Assembly (NCBI GenBank): GCA_018817995.1 | Contig: JAHISW010000072.1 | Coordinates: forward strand, 1 to 17,250 | Origin: Patescibacteria group bacterium | GTDB taxonomy: Bacteria > Patescibacteriota > Minisyncoccia > JAHISW01 > Tagabacteraceae | Direction: 5' to 3' | Length of the DNA stretch: 17,250 nt | In this document: piece by piece, positions 5,417-13,041 of the stretch | Numbering within the stretch: the stretch's first letter is position 1 | Layout: every line of letters begins with the position of its first letter | Notes under the pieces: generated by a model | Told to the model about the DNA's origin: nothing | The model's database searches: none | The model's input: the letters and a program-made list of their open reading frames with translations, nothing else | Position numbers and translations under genes: made by a program

Positions 5417-6736
5417 TTATATGCTTGGCATTTCCGCTTCCAATAATCTTTTCGCGTCGCTAACGGCCTGCGATATGTTTTTCCTTCCATAAACGACAGA
5501 CTCAATCATATCCTTAAAAATACTTGAAACACTTTCAGAATCCGGTTCAAGCCATGAGCGCGCCTGAACGGCCGACTTATAAAACACGGACAACAGCGGT
5601 TCTTTTGTTCCTTTGTCTATCAGATTCCTTTTAACCGGAGGCAAAAATACTCCTTGGTTTAACCCTTCCATAATATCATCCCCCATAAAACTAAAGGCGG
5701 CGCTGATAGCTGGTCCTATATAGAGCGAGTTCTTTGATGTCGCCCACGCATAAACATTGCCAAAAGTCGCCTGAATAGACGAATCTCTCGTCTGCGGAAC
5801 AACTGCAATATCAAAATTAAGATGAGGATTCTGTTTTACAATGTCTTTATATTCGCTCGCATATCCAAAATAAACAGCAAGTTTCCCCCCGGAAAAAAAG
5901 TCTCTTGAATCAGGAAGAGCCCTATTCCAGGAATAAGACACCTTTGACGGGTTAGAAAAACTTGTAAAAAAACTCAAGGCGCTATTCACCGGTTCAACAA
6001 CTAAATCGCCCTTTTCTCCAAACACCACATCCAAATTTGATGGATCGATCATCTTGTTTCCACTCTGTAACACAAGCATAGAAAAAATATCTTTTGCGTT
6101 TCTTATGTTTGAATATTCGCCCATTGCCGCGCCGCTCCGCGTGATATTTCCGGACACATTTTTTTCGGTAAGGGAAATGGAATAACTCTGAAACTCATCC
6201 CAAAATTTAGGAGCCCTGGCTAAACCAATAGAATTAAAAATATCTTTATTCCAATACATAACAACCGGGTCAATCAAAAAAGGCACTGCAACAATCCCGC
6301 TATCCATGTCTTCCACTTTCCAAAGAAAAATATCAGCGACATCAATGAAAGCATCTTTAAAAGAACGCTCGCTAAAAATATCAAACGGAATTAAATACGC
6401 CTTTTGCCTGTATTCCAATACCATATCCGGTGTCAACATAAAAATATCCGGCCCCGCTCCGCTGGCCAAAGCGTCTAACAATCCTTCCTTGTATGTCTCC
6501 TTGCTCTTTTCAACATAACTAAGTTTAAATGTTTCTTCGTTATAGCCATTTACCAAGCCAATTGTTTCTGTAAAATTCTCTTCAGGCAAAAACCCCCACA
6601 TTGTTAAGGATACAGGATTAGTACCCCTGATGCTGGAAAACCCGGGAATAATCCCCGCAAAAACCAACAGGGCCAAAACTACCAGTCCCATAATAATCCC
6701 CGTAAAAACTACTTGAAAACTGCTTAAGTTATTCAT
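5417..6736 (-). CDS. membrane-anchored extracellular solute-binding-like protein (family 1 type)
   Basis: This encodes 439 aa with an N-terminal uncleaved-looking membrane helix (about residues 8-31), then a periplasmic-binding-like fold: VSLTMWGFLPEENF opening strand, GAGPDIFMLTPDMV, AVPFLIDPVVMYWNKDIFNSIGL (the stretch shared by sugar-type family 1 solute-binding proteins), a GGKLAVYFGYASEY stretch and a C-terminal helical part. Relatives normally deliver sugars or oligomers to ABC transporters, but no permease or ATPase gene lies nearby. It sits at the head of the pilin-like genes, with 1 bp to the next gene and 4 bp from the preceding stop. A helix anchor instead of a lipobox and this context suggest a surface-capture or adhesive role, which is inference. 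Confidence 0.75.
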   Translation of the reverse strand: MNNLSSFQVVFTGIIMGLVVLALLVFAGIIPGFSSIRGTNPVSLTMWGFLPEENFTETIGLVNGYNEETFKLSYVEKSKETYKEGLLDALASGAGPDIFMLTPDMVLEYRQKAYLIPFDIFSERSFKDAFIDVADIFLWKVEDMDSGIVAVPFLIDPVVMYWNKDIFNSIGLARAPKFWDEFQSYSISLTEKNVSGNITRSGAAMGEYSNIRNAKDIFSMLVLQSGNKMIDPSNLDVVFGEKGDLVVEPVNSALSFFTSFSNPSKVSYSWNRALPDSRDFFSGGKLAVYFGYASEYKDIVKQNPHLNFDIAVVPQTRDSSIQATFGNVYAWATSKNSLYIGPAISAAFSFMGDDIMEGLNQGVFLPPVKRNLIDKGTKEPLLSVFYKSAVQARSWLEPDSESVSSIFKDMIESVVYGRKNISQAVSDAKRLLEAEMPSI

Positions 6737-6740
6737 AATA

Positions 6741-7268
6741 CTATGGTTTTTTGAATACTAACCCGTAATGCGAATCCCCCGCCTTGAATCCCCTGTCCTC
6801 AACTAACCCAACCCCCGTAAACAAAACCCGCGCCTCGTCTTCCCCTATCCTCATATTTTGAGGGGGTCCCAATTTGTCCGCTGACGGATTCCAATCAATA
6901 AAAATAACACACCCTCCACTTTTCAAAACCCTGAAGGCCTCTTTGGCAAAAGACTTCTTGTCTTCCACCTGAAACAAAACATTAGAAATCAAAACAATAT
7001 CCACTAAATTATCAGCCAACAAAGAGCTACCCTCTATTTCCAGGTCAACCCTGCGATATTCTATATTAGAAATATTTTCCAACGCTGACCTGCTTTTAAG
7101 CGCCCCCAAAGCCTCTTTTTGCACATCAAAAGCATAAACAATACCGTCCCCGCCAACGCGCTTCGCCATCTCAACAGTAAAATGCCCCGACCCGCAACCA
7201 AAATCGGCAACCTTCATGCCAGACCTAACGTCCAACAACTCAACAACTCTTGAGGGGTTAAGAAACAT
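6741..7268 (-). CDS. class I SAM-dependent methyltransferase
   Basis: This encodes 175 aa from the ATG at 7268. A TTG six bases upstream overlaps the -10-like sequence, so I prefer the ATG. The Rossmann-type SAM site is clear: motif I VADFGCGSGHFT (about residues 21-32), acidic end of strand 2 YAFDVQKEAL, a motif near NIEYRRVDLE, and LVDIVLISNVLFQVED followed by EAFRVLKSGGCVIFIDW. It has the methyltransferase-11-type architecture (methyl group to a small molecule or an unknown target). The substrate cannot be read from the sequence. Its stop is 4 bp before the solute-binding-like gene. Confidence 0.85.
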   Translation of the reverse strand: MFLNPSRVVELLDVRSGMKVADFGCGSGHFTVEMAKRVGGDGIVYAFDVQKEALGALKSRSALENISNIEYRRVDLEIEGSSLLADNLVDIVLISNVLFQVEDKKSFAKEAFRVLKSGGCVIFIDWNPSADKLGPPQNMRIGEDEARVLFTGVGLVEDRGFKAGDSHYGLVFKKP

Positions 7269-7279
7269 ATACAATTATA
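7269..7279 (-). promoter_or_regulatory. -10-like element directly upstream of the methyltransferase
   Basis: On the - strand TATAAT (7279-7274) ends 5 nt before the ATG at 7268, with no Shine-Dalgarno, and the -35 region is weak. If used, it would give a leaderless or nearly leaderless message separate from gyrA read-through. Confidence 0.35.
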
Positions 7280-7307
7280 TAATTATTTTACCACGAACAA
7301 ACATTCC

Positions 7308-9773
7308 CTACAAACAAGTTATAGAAGCGATACTATCACCGGCCTTCATGCTCATCACTTTTACTCCCTGTGTCTGTCTCCCTAAAACTGGAATCTCTGA
7401 AAGTTTCGTCTTCAAAATCTGTCCCTTCTCCGAAATAGCTATAATCTCTTCAAAATCAGGACCCACAATTTTGGCCGACACCAAAGAACCTGTTTTAGGT
7501 GTTATTTTAACCGTTTTAATCCCCGAACCGCCTCTTTTTTGGATGCGATAATCTTTTATTTTGGTTTTTTTACCAAATCCCTTTTTACTAAGGGTCAGAA
7601 AAAATATATCTTTTGCTTCCGTTTCGTTTGGAATAACACCAGAACCCACTAAGATATCTCCTGTTTTTAACCTCATTCCATTGACACCCGAGGCATTCCT
7701 TCCCATAGAACGGACATCAGACTCCTTGAATCTCACAGACTGTCCTTGGCTACTCGCCAGTATCAAATAATCCGACGGGGAAACGACATGCGCCCAATTA
7801 AGCTCATCGTCTTGTCTTAATTTAATCGCGATTATGCCACCTCTTCTTACCTCCTTAAATTGGGAAGTCTCAACTTTTTTGACAACACCTTTTTTGGTTA
7901 TCATAACAAGCGCTGTTTTTTTCTCATGAACGCCTTTTGGCATAACCAACACTGACGTAATCCGTTCGTCCGGAGCTACTGAAAGAAAATTCACAATAGA
8001 CTTGCCCTTGCTGGCTCTTTTCCCTTCCGGCAGTTCATACATTTTAATTTTGTACGCCTTTCCTTTGTCGGTAAAAAGCAACAAATCATCATGCGTTTTC
8101 GCATGAAGAAGAATTTGAACGGAATCCTCCTCTTTTGTCTCCAAATCTATCACCCCCTTGCCACCTCTTTTTTGAACGCGATATACATCAGGTTTGGAGC
8201 GCTTTATATACCCGCCTCTTGTCAAAACAAGTGTCGCTTCTTCATTTGGTATCAAATCTTCAATAGAAATACTTCCGGCAACAGCTCGTACCACTTTAGT
8301 CCTGCGATCATCGGCGTAATTATTCTTGATTTCCAAAAGCTCTTCTTTGACAATCGCCAAAATTTTTTTAGGGTCTTCAAGAATCGCCTGTAATTCCTTG
8401 ACCAGTCTTTTCTTTTCTTTAAGTTCATCCTCAATTTTTTGCCTTTCAAGCCCCGCCAGTGTTTGAAGTTTCATTTCCAAAATCGCTGTTGCCTGTTTTT
8501 CAGACAACTTGAATTTCTGCATCAATTTTTTATGAGCGACTTCTTTGTCAGCCGACGCTTTAATCGTTTTTATAATTTCGTTTATATGATCCAACGCTTT
8601 CTTCAGTCCTTCCAGAATGTGGGCTCTAGCCAACGCAACATTCAAATCAAATCTAGTCCGTCTTTCAACAATTTCATTGCGATGCGCGACAAAACATTCC
8701 AAAATACTCTTCAAAGACAGAACCTGTGGCTGGAGACCGCCATCAGTCAAGGCAATCATATTAAAATGATACGTCTTCTCTAAATCGGTGTGTTTGTAAA
8801 GACTATTCAAAACTTTCTGCGGATGCGCCCCGCTCTTCAAATCAATGGCAATCGCCACTAAACTTTCTTTGTCCGATTCATCTCTTATGTCCCGGATGCC
8901 CTCAATTTTTTTATCATGAACTAAATCGGCTATCTTGGATATAAGATCGGCCTTGTTGACAGAATAGGGGATGGAAGAAATATAAATTTGATATTTACCT
9001 TCTTTTTCCTCAATAATTTCGGCCTCACCCCTTGTTAAGACTCCGCCCCTCCCCGTGGCATAAGCCTGTTCAATATCTTTCTCTCCAAAAATAAGGCCCC
9101 CCGTTGGAAAATCGGGGCCTTTCACAAATTGCATCAATTCTTCCAAGCTAGCCTTTGGTTTATCAATTAAATGAATCGTAGCGCTAATCACTTCAGACAA
9201 ATTGTGAGGAGGAATATTTGTCGCCATCCCCACGGCAATGCCTATGGTTCCATTCAAAAGAAGTTGTGGAATCGTGGCAGGTAAAACTTTTGGCTCTTTC
9301 AGGCGACCATCGTAATTGGGCGCGTAATTAACAGTGTCCTTTTCAATATCTCTCAACATTTCTTCGGCAATTTTGGTCATTCTTGCTTCTGTATAACGAT
9401 GAGCGGCGGGCCTGTCTCCATCTATTGACCCCCAATTTCCTTGACCATCTATAAGAGGGTATCTCAAAGAAAAATCTTGCGCCATTCGCGCCATCGTATC
9501 ATAAATAGCCATATCTCCATGAGGATGATACTTGCTCATTGTGTCCCCGACCACCGTGGCCGATTTTTTGAAGCGGGCAGAATGAGTCAGTCCGTCCTCA
9601 TGCATAACGGACAAAATACGCCTTTGGACTGGCTTTAATCCGTCTCTTACATCAGGTAGAGCTCTGCTGACGATAACGGACATTGCATATTCCAAATACG
9701 ACTGGCGCATTTCTTCGGAAATACTAACAGAAACAACCCTGCCTTCTATTTTATTTTTATCTTTATTATTCAT
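7308..9773 (-). CDS. gyrA: DNA gyrase subunit A
   Basis: This encodes 821 aa, normal for GyrA. The N-terminal breakage-reunion domain has the winged helix, the KYHPHGD motif, and the catalytic Arg-Tyr pair (R126-Y127 in AAHRYTEAR). The tower and coiled coil follow, then a six-bladed beta-pinwheel with the GyrA box as QKRGGKG (about 534-540) and a second QKRGGSG (about 745). The box argues for gyrase, not topoisomerase IV. With GyrB it introduces negative supercoils using ATP. At the residue equivalent to E. coli Ser83 this protein has Met88 (HGDMAIYD), and Gly81 is Ser80; D92 is kept. The ATG overlaps the stop of a 45-aa upstream frame (ATGA), and there is no Shine-Dalgarno, so translation is probably coupled. 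Confidence 0.97.
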   Translation of the reverse strand: MNNKDKNKIEGRVVSVSISEEMRQSYLEYAMSVIVSRALPDVRDGLKPVQRRILSVMHEDGLTHSARFKKSATVVGDTMSKYHPHGDMAIYDTMARMAQDFSLRYPLIDGQGNWGSIDGDRPAAHRYTEARMTKIAEEMLRDIEKDTVNYAPNYDGRLKEPKVLPATIPQLLLNGTIGIAVGMATNIPPHNLSEVISATIHLIDKPKASLEELMQFVKGPDFPTGGLIFGEKDIEQAYATGRGGVLTRGEAEIIEEKEGKYQIYISSIPYSVNKADLISKIADLVHDKKIEGIRDIRDESDKESLVAIAIDLKSGAHPQKVLNSLYKHTDLEKTYHFNMIALTDGGLQPQVLSLKSILECFVAHRNEIVERRTRFDLNVALARAHILEGLKKALDHINEIIKTIKASADKEVAHKKLMQKFKLSEKQATAILEMKLQTLAGLERQKIEDELKEKKRLVKELQAILEDPKKILAIVKEELLEIKNNYADDRRTKVVRAVAGSISIEDLIPNEEATLVLTRGGYIKRSKPDVYRVQKRGGKGVIDLETKEEDSVQILLHAKTHDDLLLFTDKGKAYKIKMYELPEGKRASKGKSIVNFLSVAPDERITSVLVMPKGVHEKKTALVMITKKGVVKKVETSQFKEVRRGGIIAIKLRQDDELNWAHVVSPSDYLILASSQGQSVRFKESDVRSMGRNASGVNGMRLKTGDILVGSGVIPNETEAKDIFFLTLSKKGFGKKTKIKDYRIQKRGGSGIKTVKITPKTGSLVSAKIVGPDFEEIIAISEKGQILKTKLSEIPVLGRQTQGVKVMSMKAGDSIASITCL

Positions 9774-9907
9774 TTAAAAACAAAGGAAGCGGACAACCAC
9801 GCAACCGCCACAATGGCAACAAATGCAATCGTCCACATATAGGCCATCTTACGACGATCGCCTTCCGGTTTCGCTCTCGTTTTATCAAGCCAATCTAAAA
9901 AATTCAT
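9770..9907 (-). CDS. 45-aa single-helix membrane microprotein, coupled to gyrA
   Basis: ATG at 9907, stop TGA at 9772-9770 inside the ATGA that starts gyrA. The product has a charged N-terminal half (MNFLDWLDKTRAKPEGDRRK) and one membrane helix (about residues 21-43, ending ASFVFK), so a cytoplasmic N-terminus is likely. The frame starts 3 bp after the upstream gene's stop. Both flanking junctions are those of a genuine operon gene. I do not recognise the family. Its function is unknown; gyrA coupling may only reflect translation control. Confidence 0.75.
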   Translation of the reverse strand: MNFLDWLDKTRAKPEGDRRKMAYMWTIAFVAIVAVAWLSASFVFK

Positions 9908-9910
9908 AAA

Positions 9911-10498
9911 TTAAAGCAACACTACCACTTCTCCTTTTTTGTCCAATATGTCTTTCCCGCGGAAAGTAAACCTGTCAACAGGAGCAACTTTACCCTGACC
10001 TATTTCTTTCAAAAAATCAGACAAAATTTTGTTGTTATAATTCATCGGTATGATCACTTTGGGTTCAATCTGGTTTATAATCTTGACCATATTCCCAACG
10101 CCGGTAACACCCTCCCCGCCAATCGGCGCGAACAAAACATCGATATCACCCAAGGCTTCACTCGTTTCGGCCATTAACTCTTTCTCACCAAAATCACCCA
10201 AGTGACACAATTTAACATTTTCTAGGGTTAAAGTATAAACAGTATTGTTAAAAGTCTGAATGCCTCTTATGGTCACTCCCTTGATTTCATATTCCCCGGG
10301 TCCATCTATTAAAAAAGCGCCCTTAAGACCACCCGCGTCCGCGTCACTGTGTTCTTCATGATTACGACTTATAAAAACAATGTCTGCTTGAAAACGGGGC
10401 GCCTTAATTCCCACCCCCTTGGAGGGAGGATTAAGGGCTAAAACCGTGTCGCCAGACTGTATTTTGAAACAAGAAACACCGTAATATGTGATTACCAT
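9911..10498 (-). CDS. metallo-beta-lactamase-fold protein with degenerate metal site
   Basis: This encodes 195 aa. The fold is recognisable: opening ITYYGVSCFKI, DIVFISRNHEEHSD at the metal loop, FLIDGPGEYEIKGVTIRGI, LCHLGDFGE, the GDIDVLFAPIGG strand and IEPKVIIPMNYN. In active relatives the loop reads HxHxDH and the last motif PMHY. Here the first His is Arg45, the Asp is Glu49 and the terminal His is Asn153; His47, His50, His99 and Asp102 remain. It may therefore bind metal poorly or not at all and act as a non-catalytic protein. It heads the long - strand gene run and is divergent from the S1-domain gene. Confidence 0.8.
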   Translation of the reverse strand: MVITYYGVSCFKIQSGDTVLALNPPSKGVGIKAPRFQADIVFISRNHEEHSDADAGGLKGAFLIDGPGEYEIKGVTIRGIQTFNNTVYTLTLENVKLCHLGDFGEKELMAETSEALGDIDVLFAPIGGEGVTGVGNMVKIINQIEPKVIIPMNYNNKILSDFLKEIGQGKVAPVDRFTFRGKDILDKKGEVVVLL

Positions 10499-10512
10499 AT
10501 GTTGCCATTTTA
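10499..10512 (-). promoter_or_regulatory. -10-like element of the MBL-gyrA operon
   Basis: On the - strand TAAAAT (10512-10507) ends 8 nt before the ATG at 10498 and no Shine-Dalgarno is present. A further TATAAT lies about 10 bp upstream and would give a short untranslated leader instead. The -35 is poor for both. Confidence 0.35.
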
Positions 10513-10552
10513 GCAGATTATAAGAAAAAATACAGACCCGCCATGTATGCTA

Positions 10553-10588
10553 TTGCAAAATTATTTTATCTCACTATACTCATAATCA
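10553..10588 (+). promoter_or_regulatory. promoter of the S1-domain gene, leaderless geometry
   Basis: TTGCAA (10553-10558), 16-bp spacer, TATACT (10575-10580), then 8 nt to the ATG at 10589. A start of transcription 7-9 nt past the -10 would leave at most a few leader bases, and no Shine-Dalgarno is seen. Confidence 0.6.
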
Positions 10589-11689
10589 ATGTTAGCAACA
10601 GCAGAAAAGGATCATATAAATATAAAAAAGACGAATACCTCAATGGATTTTCTCGCAAGAATCTTGCCCTTGAACCCGCCAAAAGAAGGAGAACTGGTTG
10701 AAGGGAGAGTGCTTCAAAAAAGAGGCGCCATTCTTTTCATTGATATTAATCCTTTCGGCACGGGCATAATTTATGGAAGGGAGTTTAATAATGCTCGTGA
10801 AATTATCAGATCTCTCAAGCCCGGCGACATTGTTACAGCCAAAATCACAGAGAGCGAAAACGAAGACGGATATATAGAGTTATCTTTGAAAGAGGCAGGC
10901 GAGGAAATAGTTTGGCGCGAGGCCGAAGAAGCGCAAAAAAAGCAGGAGGTATTTTCTCTTCCGGTCATTGACGCTAATAAAGGAGGCCTAATTTTTGATT
11001 GGAATGGTTTGCAGGGGTTTCTCCCCGCTTCGCAATTGAAAACGAGCCATTATCCGCGTGTGGAAGGTGGCGACAAAGATAAAATTCTAGACGAACTAAA
11101 GAAACTAATCAGCAAAAAATTTACCGTAACAATTATCGGCGCCGACCAAAAAGACAGCAAGCTGATATTTTCTGAAAAAGAAACGGGAACGAACGAATTA
11201 AAAAACATTATTTCTAAATACAGAATTGGAGACACTATTGAAGGAGAGGTAACCGGAATTGTAGAGTTTGGAATTTTTATAAAAATGGAAGAAGGATTAG
11301 AGGGCTTGGCCCATATATCTGAATTAGATTGGGGACTCGTAGAAAATCCCTCCAAGCTTTTCGAAGTTGGAAACAAAGTAAATGCTCAAATCATTGGCAT
11401 AAAAGATGACAGAATTTCTCTTTCAGTCAAAGCGCTAAAGTTTAATCCGTGGGAAAGCGCCAAAAACAAATACAAAAAAGACGACATCGTAAAGGGTGTC
11501 GTAATAAAATTCAACAAATACGGAACGCTTGTGAGTATAGAGGAAGGGGTAGCCGGACTGGCGCACATATCTGAATTTGAATCAGAGGAAGAAATGAAAA
11601 AGAAGCTTGAACTGGGCAAGTCTTATAATTTTAAAATCAGTCTTTTTGAGCCTGAAAAACAGAGGCTTATTTTGACCTACTTAGAATAA
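10589..11689 (+). CDS. rpsA: S1-domain RNA-binding protein (ribosomal protein S1-like)
   Basis: This encodes 366 aa with four S1-like OB-fold units: about residues 31-105 (GELVEGRVLQKRGAILFI), 120-195 (NGLQGFLPASQL), 213-283 (GDTIEGEVTGIVEFGIFIKM, GLAHISELDW) and 300-365 (DDIVKGVVIKFNKYGTLVSI, GLAHISEFES). Units 3 and 4 are the most canonical, as in short S1 forms of small genomes. S1 binds single-stranded RNA on the 30S subunit and helps initiation. The long Proteobacterial form has six units, so the exact orthology is less certain than the domain call. Its last 23 bp overlap the converging pth gene. Confidence 0.85.
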   Translation: MLATAEKDHINIKKTNTSMDFLARILPLNPPKEGELVEGRVLQKRGAILFIDINPFGTGIIYGREFNNAREIIRSLKPGDIVTAKITESENEDGYIELSLKEAGEEIVWREAEEAQKKQEVFSLPVIDANKGGLIFDWNGLQGFLPASQLKTSHYPRVEGGDKDKILDELKKLISKKFTVTIIGADQKDSKLIFSEKETGTNELKNIISKYRIGDTIEGEVTGIVEFGIFIKMEEGLEGLAHISELDWGLVENPSKLFEVGNKVNAQIIGIKDDRISLSVKALKFNPWESAKNKYKKDDIVKGVVIKFNKYGTLVSIEEGVAGLAHISEFESEEEMKKKLELGKSYNFKISLFEPEKQRLILTYLE

Positions 11690-12260
11690 TTTTTTCTATT
11701 TCTGTAGTAATTTTCTTTGAGGTTTCTTTAAGAACATCAAGTTCTTTCGGTTTAAATTTCCCCATCAAAAAATCAAGAACTTTGTCACCTCGAGGTTTTT
11801 TAATCTTGCCTCCCGGTGTTGCCGGCGAAATGCCTACACGAATACGAAAAAAATCTTTTGTTTTGACGGCGCGCATTACAGACTCCACACCCTTGTGCCC
11901 TGCCGACCCTTTGCCAAAAGAGACTTTCCACTTGCCAAGAGGTATATCTATGTCATCGTGAACCACTACAAGTTTTTCGGCCTGCCTCGCCTTCCTCGAG
12001 TCAAGGCGGGCCTTCTTCTTTGACGTTACTATTTTTTTAAGCGAAGTCCCCGACTTGTTCATAAAAGTTTCGGGCAGAAGACATATAACTTTTTCTTTTC
12101 CTACGCCCCCCTCTGTTTTAAGCGATATGGTTTTTTTGTCTTTCTCAAAATCGTCAAACTTTTGCGCTTTGCAAAAAAACTCCAACACTATCCGCCCGGT
12201 ATTATGGCGGGTGTTTTCATATTCCTCCCCCGGATTTCCTAAACCTACTATTGTATACAT
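11667..12260 (-). CDS. pth: peptidyl-tRNA hydrolase
   Basis: This encodes 197 aa from the ATG at 12260 (MYTIVGLGNPG, the usual Pth opening). An in-frame ATG nine bases upstream lies inside the -10 TATAAT, so it cannot be on a transcript from that promoter. Catalytic and binding residues are present: Asn9, His19 (NTRHNTG), the ETFMNKSG motif, and Asp in VVHDDIDIPLG; GKGSAGHKGVESV follows. It frees tRNA from peptidyl-tRNA dropped by stalled ribosomes. Between FMN and HDD it carries roughly 9 more residues than E. coli Pth, coded by a GC-rich hairpin sequence (KKARLDSRKARQAEK). Confidence 0.95.
   Translation of the reverse strand: MYTIVGLGNPGEEYENTRHNTGRIVLEFFCKAQKFDDFEKDKKTISLKTEGGVGKEKVICLLPETFMNKSGTSLKKIVTSKKKARLDSRKARQAEKLVVVHDDIDIPLGKWKVSFGKGSAGHKGVESVMRAVKTKDFFRIRVGISPATPGGKIKKPRGDKVLDFLMGKFKPKELDVLKETSKKITTEIEKIILSRSK
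11979..12012. repeat. GC-rich palindromic insert inside pth
   Basis: GGCC (11979-11982) pairs with GGCC (12009-12012) and CGCCTT (11988-11993) with AAGGCG (12003-12008), around a loop containing CTCGAG; TGCCT is bulged. It is far richer in GC than the gene around it and coincides with the extra residues in Pth, so it looks like a small palindromic repeat inserted in frame. Confidence 0.6.
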
Positions 12261-12273
12261 AATAAACATTATA
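12261..12273 (-). promoter_or_regulatory. -10 element of pth, leaderless geometry
   Basis: TATAAT on the - strand (12273-12268) followed by 7 nt and the ATG at 12260. There is no Shine-Dalgarno between them. The -35 region is weak. Confidence 0.5.
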
Positions 12274-12314
12274 CTAAAATTCTAAAAGATTACCACAGTT
12301 CTTAAACAGTTGTA

Positions 12315-12350
12315 TTGACATTCGTAAAACAATATATATACTATGTATAT
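12315..12350 (+). promoter_or_regulatory. promoter of the toxin-antitoxin operon, leaderless geometry
   Basis: TTGACA (12315-12320) is a consensus -35, spacer 16 bp, TATACT (12337-12342), then 8 nt to the ATG at 12351. The in-frame TTG at 12315 is the -35 itself and cannot be the start codon. The AT-rich ATATAT repeats around the -10 could be part of an antitoxin operator. Confidence 0.65.
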
Positions 12351-12635
12351 ATGGCAACAAAAACATTAATCAACATCCGAACGGATGTAAAATTAAAAAA
12401 AGAAGCTCAAGCACTTGCGCAAAAAATTGGGGTGCCATTAAGTTCTGTTATCAACGCCTACCTGCGAGAATTTACTCAAGAACAAAGGATTGATTTCTCT
12501 GTTCATCCCACACCAAATATCAGAACCCGCAAAATATTGGATGCGGCAATTCATGATATCAAAAAGAGGAATAAAAAAGCATTTTCTCCTGCTTTCTCCA
12601 GTGTGGACAAAGCAATTGACTGGTTAGAAAAATAA
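12351..12635 (+). CDS. RelB/DinJ-type antitoxin
   Basis: This encodes 94 aa. The N-terminus MATKTLINIRTDVKLKKEAQALAQKIGVPLSSVINAYLREF is a ribbon-helix-helix pattern: a short beta strand (TLINIRTD) then two helices, typical of RelB/DinJ DNA-binding antitoxins that dimerise and repress their own operon. The C-terminal part (AIHDIKKRNKKAFSPAFSSVDKAIDWLEK) would wrap the toxin. The stop is 6 bp before the toxin start. The start is fixed by the promoter, whose -35 and -10 lie immediately upstream. Confidence 0.85.
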   Translation: MATKTLINIRTDVKLKKEAQALAQKIGVPLSSVINAYLREFTQEQRIDFSVHPTPNIRTRKILDAAIHDIKKRNKKAFSPAFSSVDKAIDWLEK

Positions 12636-12641
12636 TTAATT

Positions 12642-12905
12642 ATGGACATCCAGTTTAGCAAAATATTTCGCAAGCAATTCAGGAAACTACCAGCCAAACA
12701 CAGAAAAATATTCAAAGAAAAACTGACACTATTTAAAAACGACCCCTTTAATCCCCTGTTAAACAACCACTCTTTGCGTGGCGAATATAAACTGTGCCGT
12801 AGTGTTAATATCACTGGAAGCATGAGAGCAATTTATGGTTTTGGTTTAGATAAAAACTTAATTATCTTTTTGGCAATAGGAACACATAGTGAATTGTATG
12901 AATAA
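12642..12905 (+). CDS. YafQ/RelE-family mRNA interferase toxin
   Basis: This encodes 87 aa, normal for the family. It has a basic N-terminal helix pair (FRKQFRKLPAKHRKIFKEKL), NNHSLRGEYKLCRSVNITGSMRAIY, and the C-terminal IGTHSELYE, which matches the G-(S/T)-H-S-x-L-(F/Y) ending of YafQ-like toxins with its catalytic-type histidine. Such toxins cut mRNA in the ribosomal A site. It lies 6 bp downstream of the antitoxin in the antitoxin-first order of RelB/YafQ systems. No frame damage is visible. Confidence 0.85.
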   Translation: MDIQFSKIFRKQFRKLPAKHRKIFKEKLTLFKNDPFNPLLNNHSLRGEYKLCRSVNITGSMRAIYGFGLDKNLIIFLAIGTHSELYE

Positions 12906-12974
12906 AGGGCATCTAAGCACCCCAAAAAAACCGCTATTCCACAGATTTATTTTAGCACGGAAAAAAGAAAAACG

Positions 12975-13000
12975 CCCAGGAATCTAAAAGATATCCTGGG
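12975..13000 (-). terminator. terminator for the ASCH-like/Fic transcript
   Basis: CCCAGGA (12975-12981) pairs with TCCTGGG (12994-13000), extended by ATCT/AGAT with one bulged A. On the - strand it is followed by GTTTTTCTTTTTT. On the + strand it has no T-tract, so it serves the leftward genes, not the toxin. Confidence 0.7.
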
Positions 13001-13041
13001 TGGCAATCCCCGCAATAAAAAATAGTATGTTTGTCATGGTT

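Noticed and set aside
5416..5505. N-terminal extension of the Cys-rich pilin-like gene
   Set aside because: It would lie inside the solute-binding-like gene by 90 bp, and the ATG at 5415 opens a clear signal peptide.
12315..12350. TTG start of the antitoxin at 12315
   Set aside because: The TTG is part of a consensus -35, so a transcript from that promoter cannot carry it.
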